Both the position numbers and the translations under genes were made by a program. From Lottia gigantea (Eukaryota; Mollusca; Gastropoda; Lottiidae), in the NCBI RefSeq assembly GCF_000327385.1, contig NW_008710662.1, positions 2,474,556-2,538,555 on the forward strand: DNA of 64,000 bases, in the 5' to 3' direction. The notes beneath the pieces are model-generated. The model saw only the letters and a list, made by a program, of their open reading frames with translations, was not told where the DNA came from and did not search any database. Shown here one piece after another: positions 48,301 through 60,300 of the stretch; the stretch's first letter is position 1, and every line of letters begins with the position of its first letter.

Positions 48301-51300
48301 ATATATAGAACAATGTTAACCTTATATTCTTTATTCTAAAACAACGTATCTGAAAAAGAGAAAGTATCTAGTGAATTGAAGCAACCTTCAACAACAACTC
48401 AGAGGGTATCGGAACTTACATTTGAAAAGCACACTCCAGTCCGAAACAATGTAATTAACATCTTAGGCTCATTTTTCCAGTTGGGTACCTTAGCTTAGCA
48501 TGAATATTACCCAAACCTTTCTTCTTTAACTACTATAAGAGGTGGAAACTGTATTGATTAATTTCTCGGAACATTTTATTCCTTGAGGTTCAAAGTTATT
48601 TTCTTATGCAATATACAAACATATGAAAATATTTTGATATATATTTACTATCTTAGTAATATGCTTCTATTGAGAAATTCACTGGATATAATGCCCTATA
48701 TTTTGGCTGTTCAGAAAAATCAAATGTGAAATTACTTGACACAAATAAAACTCTTTAAAAAACTTTGATTTTTCAATTTTAATTTTACTTAAATAGTCCT
48801 AAGAAGATGGAAAAGAGGTAAAATAAATTTAAACTGCCAGCATCATTTGAGTGAAAAATAGTCACCCCACATAATATAATATGTTATTTTGCACTAATAT
48901 TAAAAAATTGTGGTTGATAATTTGGTTTGTGGTTGTAGTAACTTGTCTTTTCAATTCATAAGAGAATTTTCAGAAATTACGCTATTAAAGATCTATAATT
49001 TTTCCATACTGATTTCAGTTGAGAAATGTTTATAGCCAAACAAAATATTTTTTCTTTACGGATCCCCAAATAGTTGCCTTACCAATTAGAACTCCATTCC
49101 AATCATGTATAACACATGAAAGATTATATATCTTGCATCTAGTTTGTCTGCAATTTCTTAAAAATTTTTTAGTTAAGGTATCCAAAATAATATATTATGA
49201 AATCATTAATAATAACTGGATGTGAGCTTCGATTCTGAAACTGTCGCTAACTTCTGCTAAAACATAACTCTTTGGTGTGGCAGATAAAGCTTGCATTTTG
49301 TTTTATTGACTTGTAAAATTTCAAAAGAAAAACATTATGAATGTCCAGTTGAACTATGAACTAATTCAAATCATCAGCCAAACTAAAAAAAAATGTTTTT
49401 CTGATTATTCTCTTAATGCCATCACATGCACCTCTTTACTTTGGTCCAACACCAGGTCCTATCTTCTGTTTAAAATAGTAAGAAATATCACCTAATAACA
49501 AACTCTAAAAACATCCTTACTCTTTTCTTTTCTCTATGATTTTTCCAATCTTGATAATACTTGGTTTGCTGTTTATAAGAACTTTTAGAAACTGATAAGC
49601 AGTTATAATGATTTCTTTTATGTTTTTTTTAGATCTTATAAAAAACGTAATTAATTTTTACATTCATTAATTTATATTAAACAGTTATTAGTGTGTATGG
49701 ACATTTATATGATTATTACACCTCTTGGCCTTACGAAAACTACATATAGTTCTTACATAGGAATAACACATACAAATCACTACCTCAACTTAATAAGTTC
49801 AATTTTGAAAAAGGCTATAATATTTCATCAAATTTTTTAAATCACATTTAAAATCATACTTCCAAAATTTGAAGTCTGATTTGAAGGCTTAGTTGAAATA
49901 TTATATTTTTGTATGGCCTCTTGGCATGTGAAATATTGCATGCTCTTGAAATGGAATGAAATTAAATTTAAACTTCAGAATATCTAAGAACTTGATGATC
50001 TGGTTGTTAATCTCTATCTTGCATGCTTGAGATATGTATTAATAAAAATTGCTGGATGATTGTATATGGCAGGGCCACAAGTAGTGATTGAATCACTCTT
50101 GGGATTTCTTTGGTCAGACTTGATGATAGTTAATAATTATTTCAGACCTTGTCACAACAGACCATGAGAATAATGAGCTTTACATTTAGAATCTTGTTTA
50201 GGATATATTATTGTATATTGATTAGACCTGGTTGTAATGCTCGACTATTGCAATTGCTACTGATTAAAAATATATTCAAATCATTCAACATACTGATGAA
50301 ACTGAATGATGACCAAAATCCTTTGTAATCAATAGGTAAATAGTTGAATTGTAGTAGTATTGTAGAAGTATAAGTTCTACTGATGTGCGACCTGAAACAA
50401 GTCCAAAATGAAGTCAGAAGCCTATAATCTAACTTTCACCATATCTTTGTTTTTAATAATAAATTTGTATTAAATATAGATCAGTAATGTATTATTTAGA
50501 AGCCTCAACTGGTGAATTAACATGTATTACTGATCTACCACCTCGACTTAAAATCAAAAATGTAAGTTGATGCTTTCAGGTTGATTTTCTGTTAAGGAAA
50601 TTGGAGCCAATAGTGTACAGCGGCTTTTCAGTCTCACAGGCAATTCTGTCAATATGTACCATGATAGGAAGTTTTAAAGTGGGAGGAAGTAGGAACACCA
50701 CTGTTCATGTGTTTGAAATATTCTGCATTTGAAGACCCTTTATTTTGATTATTGCTTCTTCTTCTTTTTTCATGAAATTGTAGACATGCCCGTCATGTGA
50801 TTTTCATATTGAAAAGAGATACAGATAACTGAAGTTGAAAATTTTCAGCTTGAAAAACAAATATGATTTCTCTTTGATTCAGGCTGCTGTTGGTCCAGAC
50901 CATGTTATAGTTGTTACTACTGAAGAACAGGTTTATACTTGGGGTGAAGGGTCAAAAGGTCAGCTAGGTCATGGGAATACAGAAAGTAAGGGCAGACCTG
51001 AATTGATAGAAGCTTTGAATGGTAAATGTATAGTTGCGTAAGTATACTTTGCCCTTAAAATGTTTCAAAAAGATTGTTCTTGAATGATTGTGCTGTGTCA
51101 TTGGTTTTTGTTCAAGCAAGCTCCACTCATAACACATATGACTGGGGTATTGTTTATTGGTAGAAATGTTCTCCCAAGTTGCTACCAATTCAATTACAAC
51201 CTCACTCAAATTTGTCATAACATCATTATATTTATAGAAGAAAAAATTATACTTAGTGCATGAAATGAATGATTATATCTATGAAAATATTTAATTTGAA

Positions 51301-54300
51301 CTTTACAGAGCCCAATGTGGAGATGGTTTTAGTTTATTTAGGAGTGAGAATGGTTTAGTATTAACTTGTGGTGATGGATCAAAATGCATATGTTTTCAGT
51401 GTTTAGGCTAAATTTGTCCTACGATGATGCATAAAAGATCAAGAATTTTGATAAGATAGTCTCAGCATCCCTTAAGAAAATGGAGATCTCTGTCATAGAC
51501 GGATGCTAAAGGATATACGCATAGTCATCTAAATATTCACATGACAATCTTTCCTAAATATTAAGTGACAATGATCCTGTGGTCATAAATAGAGAGTAAT
51601 TATATTTTATATTATACAGTGTTGATGTAGTTGCGGTAACTTGTGGACCTAATCATGTTGTTGGTGTTAGTAGTACAGGGGAAGTTTATACTTGGGGTCA
51701 AGGGTCAGATGGTAAATTAGGACTGGGTGATGATGAAAACTAGTAAGTTATTTGATTTGATATAAGAAGTAGCTCTTATTATCTTTTTTCTCTCCAGCCC
51801 CACTAGGATTATAAAGAGATTTAGTTGTCTAAATATTTGCCATACCAGCTATACAAATCACTTTCAAAATTAAGTTCTGTTATCATCACCAGGTTGTTGT
51901 TAACTTTCTCATGGTCACAGGCAGCTAATTATTATGATATCATTCCTTAGTAAGCTTAATTAAAAGCTTAATAATCACCATTTCATTTTATCATTATAAT
52001 TTATAGTTGTCAACCAATGTTAGTGACTATAGATGAACCAGTAGTATGTGTAGATGTAAGATGTGGTAATGATGGTACTATGATACTAACTGATATTGGT
52101 AGTGTTTTTGCTTGTGGAAGCAATGAAAATAATAAACTTGGTCTAAATAACAGACAAGGATTTTTAATGGCTATGAAAAATATTTTTAATAAGGTAAATC
52201 ATATTTTAGATTTGTCTTTTTTATTGTGTCTGACACGGAATAACAGATTGTCCATAAATGTATTGTTGCTGCATTTGCATTCATGATTGAACAGTTCATG
52301 CATTTGGATGACATTTAGTCATATACGTATGCCTGATAGCATCAAGTAATGAGTAATGATCACTCAATAAGATATGCATATTGTGTATGTCATGCTATAT
52401 AGCGGTTTACCAATATATTGTGCCAGAACTAGTTTACAATAAAGACCAGAATGAGAAAAGAATAATAAAGTATACTTATATATAATTTTTGATGGATATT
52501 CTCTGATAATTTTATTATAGACTGAAGTAGAAGGTAGAAATGTATTAACACCAGTACGATCACTAGCTAGACATCGTGTTATAGATATCTGTATGGGAGC
52601 CTATCATTCAGCTGTCATAGTAGAATCAGGTCATGTCTATATGTTTGGTAGAAACTCAGAAGGTCAGCTTGGTACTGGTAACATTAAACCATCTAATACC
52701 ATAGTAGAAGTTAAAGCTCTTCATGATAAATGTATCAATGTAAGTTACAAACTCTTCATAATTAATGTATCAATGTAAGTAACAAACTCTTCATAATTAA
52801 TGTATCAATGTAAGTTACAAACTCTTCTTTATAAATGTATCAATGTAAGTTACGAACTCTTCATGATAATTGTATCAATGTAAGTTACAGACTCTTCATA
52901 ATAAATGTATCAATATAAGTAACAAACTCTTCATAATAAATGTATCAATATAAGTAACAAACTCTTCATGATAAATGTATCAATATAAGTAACAAACTCT
53001 TCATAATAAATGTATCAATATAAGTAACAAACTCTTCATGATAAACGTATCAATATAAGTTACAATATATTCATGATAAATGTATCAATATAAGTAACAA
53101 ACTCTTCATAATAAATGTATCAATATAAGTAACAAACTCTTCTTTATAAATGTATCAATGTAAGTTACAAACTCTTCATGATAAATGTATTAATGTAAGT
53201 TACAAACTTTTCATGATAAATGTATCAATGTAAGTTACAAACTCTTCATAATAAATGTATCAATGTAAGTTACAAACTCTTCATGATAAATGTATTAATG
53301 TAAGTTACAAACTTTTCATGATAAATGTATCAATGTAAGTTACAAACTCTTCATAATAAATGTATCAATGTAAGTTACAAACTCTTCATAATAAATGTAT
53401 CAATGTAAGTTACAAACTCTTCATAATAAATGTATCAATGTAAGTTACAAACTCTTCATGATAAATGTATCAATATAAGTAACAAACTATTCATAATAAA
53501 TGTATCAATGTAAGTTACAAACTCTTCTTGATAAATGTATTAATGTAAGTTACAAACTTTTCATGATAAATGTATCAATGTTAGTTACAAACTCTTCATA
53601 ATAAATGTATCAATGTAAGTTACAAACTCTTCATGATAAATGTATCAATATAAGTAACAAACTCTTCATAATAAATGTATCAATGTAAGTTACAAACTCT
53701 TCATGATAAATGTATCAATATAAGTAACAAACCATCCATAATAAATGTATCAATGTTAGTTACAAACTCTTCATAATAAATGTATCAATATAAGTAACAA
53801 ACTCTTCATGATAAACGTATCAATATAAGTTACAATATATTCATGATAATTGTATCAATGTAAGTTACAAACTCTTCATAATAAATGTATCAATGTAAGT
53901 TACAAACTCTTCATGATAAATGTATCAATGTTAGTTACAAACTCTTCATAATAAATGTATCAATGTAAGTTACAAACTCTTCATGATAAATGTATCAATA
54001 TAAGTAACAAACTCTTCATAATAAATGTATCAATATAAGTAACAAACTCTTCACGATAAACGTATCAATATAAGTTACAATATATTCATGATAATTGTAT
54101 CAATGTAAGTTACAAACTCTTCATAATAAATGTATCAATGTAAGTTACAAACTCTTCATGATAAATGTATCAATATAAGTAACAAACTATTCATAATAAA
54201 TGTATCAATGTTAGTTACAAACTCTTCATAATAAATGTATCAATGTAAGTTACAAACTCTTCATGATAAATGTATCAATATAAGTAACAAACTCTTCATA

Positions 54301-57300
54301 ATAAATGTATCAATATAAGTAACAAACTCTTCATGATAAACGTATCAATATAAGTTACAATATATTCATGATAATTGTATCAATGTAAGTTACAAACTCT
54401 TCATAATAAATGTATCAATATAAGTAACAAACTCTTCTTTATAAATGTATCAATGTAAGTTACGAACTCTTCATGATAAATGTATCAATATAAGTAACAA
54501 ACTATTCATAATAAATGTATCAATGTTAGTTACAAACTCTTCATAATAAATGTATCAATATAAGTAACAAACTCTTCATGATAAATGTATCAATATAAGT
54601 AACAAACTCTTCATGATAAACGTATCAATATAAGTTGCAATATATTCATGATAATTGTATCAATGTAAGTTACAAACTCTTCATAATAAATGTATCAATG
54701 TAAGTTACAAACTCTTCATGATAAATGTATCAATGTAAGTTACAAACTCTTCATAATAAATGTATCAATATAAGTAACAAACTATTCATAATAAATGTAT
54801 CAATGTTAGTTACAAACTCTTCTTTATAAATGTATCAATGTAAGTTACAAACTCTTCATGATAATTGTATCAATGTAAGTTACAAACTCTTCATAATAAA
54901 TGTATCAATGTAAGTTACAAACTCTTCATGATAAATGTATCAATGTAAGTTACAAACTCTTCATAATAAATGTATCAATATAAGTAACAAACTATTCATA
55001 ATAAATGTATCAATGTTAGTTACAAACTCTTCATAATAAATGTATCAATGTAAGTTACAAACTCTTCATAATAAATGTATCAATGTTAGTTACAGACTCT
55101 TCATGATAAATGTATCAATGTTAGTTACAAACTATTCATAATAAATGTATCAATGTTAGTTACAAACTCTTCATAATAAATGTATCAATATAAGTAACAA
55201 ACTCTTCATGATAAACGTATCAATATAAGTTACAATATATTCATAATAAATGTATCAATGTTAGTTACAAACTCTTCATAATAAATGTATCAATATAAGT
55301 TACAAACTCTTCTTGATAAATGTATCAATGTAAGTTACAAACTCTTCTTTATAAATGTATCAATGTAAGTTACAAATTCTTCATGATAAATGTATCAATG
55401 TAAGTTACAAACTCTTCATGATAAATGTATCAATGTAAGTTACAAACTCTTCATAATAAATGTATCAATGTAAGTTACAAACTCTGCATGATAAATGTAT
55501 CAATGTAAGTTAAAATATATTCATGATAAATGTATCAATGTAAGTTACAATATCTACTTGAAAAATATTTTGTTGTCTTCATGATAAATATATAGATATA
55601 AGTTACTATGTCTTTATGATATGTATGATTTACCTAATTGAGCTGTAAAAGATTAGAGATGATAATTTGAACCATAGTAAACTGATATTTCTGATATTTA
55701 CAGAAAGTTGTATGTGGTGAACATTTTACAGTAGCAAGTACTAAAGATCATGAACTATATTATTGGGGTTTACGGTATACAGTACCTAGTTCATTAGATG
55801 ATAGTACTACTAGTAGATCTAGTACTAATGGTAGTTTATCTAATACCTCTAATAATACTGGTAAAGATGATATTAGACCAGCAGGTGGAAAGTCTGGTCA
55901 TCATAGACAATCTAGTAGTGCCAGTGTTAGTAGTGTGACCGGTACCGAATCACTAACACAGACTACCAGTCATGATAGTAAGTACTACTGTACCTTAGTC
56001 TGTTTTATCTTTGGTGTGTGATTTTGGTTTGTGTTTTACCCTTTCTTTAAAGCTCGATTGTTCTAAAAGGAAAAAAGAAAACATCCATATCTTACAAACA
56101 AATGAAAGTTCTTGAAGATTCTGCCATATCGTTTGGCACCAATTTTAACCAGATGATCTCTAAAATCAAGAATGTTGCGTCTATTCTGGCACACAAACTA
56201 CAGCTCAAACACCAAAGACTTCTGAGTACTGAAGGGCGCACAACACATGTTTAGAGTAACTTAACATTTACAAGTTTACTAGCGCTTGTTATAAATGAAA
56301 AAACAATTTGCTATATATCTTTTTGTAAGGCTGAACACTTACATCAATTTATTTATTTATTGTTGATTCAGGTGGTATAGTTTTGAATAAAGAAGCAAAT
56401 GATACTACTGGACAAATCAGTGGTGAAAGTCAGTCCCCAGCAGATAGTGGTGCACCATCAACCTGCGATAGCTCATCTGGTTTTAGACCTCTCAGTAAGT
56501 CAGCTCAACATAGCACATACTCGCTTTGAAGTTTAGAGTGCATAATTGATTTTCTGCAAGCTGTTGGAATTGGACATGATGTTCATTATTGAATGTGTCG
56601 TATTGAAAAAAGAGAGTAGTTTTTCCTGGTGCACATGCAATATTTCTCTCATTGTACATCACATATCATTGTGTTCCTTGGCTAGTAAGATGCACAACAG
56701 ATGTAATGTTCATCTATATTATATTCTCTATCATTACAGGCAGTGTGCCTCATAGATCACTTAGTGCTGGTAGTAGAGAGAATGTAAAAGATAAAGATAA
56801 AGATAGTAATAAAGATGAATCTGTTATATTGTTAGAACCTAAAGAACTAATCAGGTATTTATCATACAGAATCAATACAGGATTTATACAGATTCCACAA
56901 AGCAAAAAACATTTTACTCAAAGGATCAACTATACTGAAGTGACATATCTGTTTGATATGAAACAGTTCATGTTTGATATAAAACAGTTTATGTTTGATA
57001 TAAAACAGTAAATGTTTGATACATTTTCTTACCTTAACGTGTTCTTGTAGTAGACATTAACTTTTAACTAGGCCTTAAATCTCCCTTTACATTTGAATAT
57101 CCAATACATATTGGTTATGAAATTTTATCTTTGCATTATCTTCAACATTCCTATATCCAACTTAATGAGATTTATTGCATTTCCAAGGTGGAGAGTCCAA
57201 GTCTTTCAAAAGCTACTGCTCCAATAAACTTTTTAGGCTACTAGTATAGTTTTGTTGTCCCATTTCAGAATAAAACAAGTCAATGAGAAAGTATTACTGG

Positions 57301-60300
57301 GCAATATTTTTATTCATGGTGAAAATTTATTTGTTCAAGTTGAGACCACAGCCCCACCTCCTCGTCGGAAGGCATTGAAGAAACGCAGTTTAAGGTAAGG
57401 ACTGCTCTTTGTTGAATCATGTATAGCATGTTTGTGATTCATTGATTTTACAAATCCTTGGAGTTGGTAACAGAAATTCTAAAAATATGACATTTGAACA
57501 GTTAAATTAGCAACAATAGTAACAGATGATCTCTTAAATGTCTATGATTAATTTTTGTGTAATTCATTCTACCTCTAATAGAAGAAGATTGAATGTGGGG
57601 GTTGATGGGACAAGAGAAGTTTCAGCATCAAGTAGAGAAGGTGGTGATGAATATTCTTCAGAAGCCTCGGAAATAGATTCTCAAGGTTCAGTAAGTATCC
57701 TTTATGTACAGTAAATGTACCAGTTTTGTTGATTAAAGCCTGAGAATTCATCAATTGTAATTGGAAAATGAACAATTGTAATGATGATGTTTATCAATGT
57801 AATTATTGTAAATTCAAGCCTGGTTTACGACAAGAATGGATTAATTCTAATGATGATAATGATGTTTATCAATGTAATTATTTTAGATGCTAACTGGTTT
57901 ACAACAACAATTGATTAGTTGTAATGATGATAATGATGTTTATTAATGTAATTATTGTAGATTCCAGCCTGGTTAAGACAACAATTGATTAGTTGTAATG
58001 ATGATAATGATGTTTATCAATTTAATTATTGTAGATTCCAGCCTGGTTAAGACAACAATTGATTAGTTGTAATGATGATAATGATGTTTATAAATGTAAT
58101 TATTGTAGATTCCAGCCTGGTTAAGACAACAATTGATTAGTTGTAATGATGATAATGATGTTTATCAATGTAATTATTGTAGATTCCAGCCTGGTTTACG
58201 ACAAGAATGGATTAATTCTAATGATGATAATGATGTTTATCAATGTAATTATTTTAGATGCCAACTGGTTTACAACAACAATTGATTAGTTGTAATGATG
58301 ATAATGATGTTTATTAATGTAATTATTGTAGATTCCAGCCTGGTTAAGACAACAATTGATTAGTTGTAATGATGATAATGATGTTTATCAATGTAATTAT
58401 TGTAGATTCCAGCCTGGTTAAGACAACAATTGATTAGTTGTAATGATCATAATGATGTTTATCAATTTAATTATTGTAGATTCCACCCTGTTCAAGATAG
58501 GAATTAATTTACTGTAATGATGATAATGATGTTTATCAATGTAATTATTGTAGATTCCAGCCTGGTTTACAACAAGAATTGATTAATTATAATGATGATA
58601 ATGATGTTTATCAATGTAAATTTAGATTCCAGCCTGGTTAAGACAAGAACTAATTAATTGTAATGATGAAGATAGTAATGATGTGTATGAAGCTGATGAT
58701 ACTAGTGATCAATCTAGTGGTGATGAAACTAGAAAAGCTATTATTGATAGTTCCATGTCAAGTATTCAAGTTAATAAAGACCTTAGTCCTGGTAAACATC
58801 TCCTGCTCTCACTTTCTACCTTTGACTAAATGTTTAATTTTATCACACAACAGTTTTGTTCTCCGGTTCATAACACAGGTTCATAAAATCGATATGATCT
58901 CGTAGCACAGGTAGATAAACATGCAAATTAGTCCAAGGCTTTGGAAATATTAAATCTGGCAACTCAATTCATTAATTTCATTATATGTAACCACACGTTT
59001 AAGATCTTATATTATTTATTAAATAGGATCAAACTTATCAACTTTCCATTTGAATCTTCACTCAAGCTCTTATTAACTGCAGAACAGTCAGTTACATCAT
59101 TAGAATTTGAATTCATTTGCATGGTTATGGCCTTATTATTCAAGCCATAATGTGTTATTATTCATAAGTCAATTTATTGATTTTGTTTTATTTGAAGCCA
59201 AATCACCCAGTAAGAGAAGAATTAAATTTGAAGATACACAGAAGTTTTTAAGAACACCACGTGAAGTAGTTACAAAGGTACAAAGATTTTTAGCAAAGCG
59301 ATTATATATATATTTATTATATATGATGGTTTGATCTTTTGCCTATGTTCTCTTTTAAAGGGACAGGCTGGCATTCCATTTGAAAAATCATACCTCAGTC
59401 TCAGAAAAGAGAATTTCTTAAGTAAGCTTATCAGTAATAGTTCACAGCTCACAATTTGAGCATTTAAATCCATGTGTGTCCAGAAGTATCTGCATTTGAA
59501 AATTAAAAAGACCAATTCTCTTTTTTTGACATGTTTAGAAAGTGAAATTCCTAGTATTATTTATAAATTTAAATATGTTTGAAGGAACTTATAGTATTTC
59601 TAAAGGGTCTTCCCTCTAAAAGACCTTTAAATCTGTTTTTGTTTCCTTATCCCATTTAACATTATTGTCCATGTTTTGTATTCATGATGATTCATTTAGA
59701 TTTTCCCATTATTGTCTGTAATGCACGTCTGTCATTTAGTTAGATATTCTGAATCTTTATGACAATTTTTAATTGTGTTAACAGGATACCACTACAAGAA
59801 ATCGTACACTGTCTAATAATAGTACAGCAGAAAGTGGTGCTGATGGTCTAGTTTATGATTCTAGTTCTAGTGAACCTGTACAGGGTAAAATGTAAGAAAA
59901 ATTTATATAATTGAAAAGGAATTTCAGAATACAAAAATTGAAAACATTTATAAAGATATAATTGAGCTGAGCCTCCGCTGAAAGTGCTGAAATACTTATA
60001 ATCATCGCAAAAATCTTTAGCTACATATATAATGCTTCCTTGGGTGCTTGCCCATACAAAAAGTAAAAATAAATCTGTAGAGTAAGCATTATTAAAGTTT
60101 GAGTATTAAACCAAGGAACCAACGAGAGTCAAACCACCCTATTTTCTGAAAATTTTCTTTTAGTACTCCAAGAAATACGATATTAAAAGTTTCTACAGTA
60201 GCACCCAGGAAAACATCAGCTTCATCACTAGTCAAACCTAAATCAGCTCAAAGTGTCAAATCATCAGCTAAAATAAAGTCCCATGGTAAAGGAAAAGGAA

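Noticed and set aside
52740-55539. CRISPR-like array
   Set aside because: Units are contiguous with no unique spacers, the genome is animal, and the unit is explained by the exon-intron junction.
56546-57011. Open frames extending past the exon at 56740-56854
   Set aside because: The exon ends at a clear GTATTT donor in phase with the next exon at 57269; the extension is read-through of intron, with a short repeat of TGTTTGATATAAAACAGTT.
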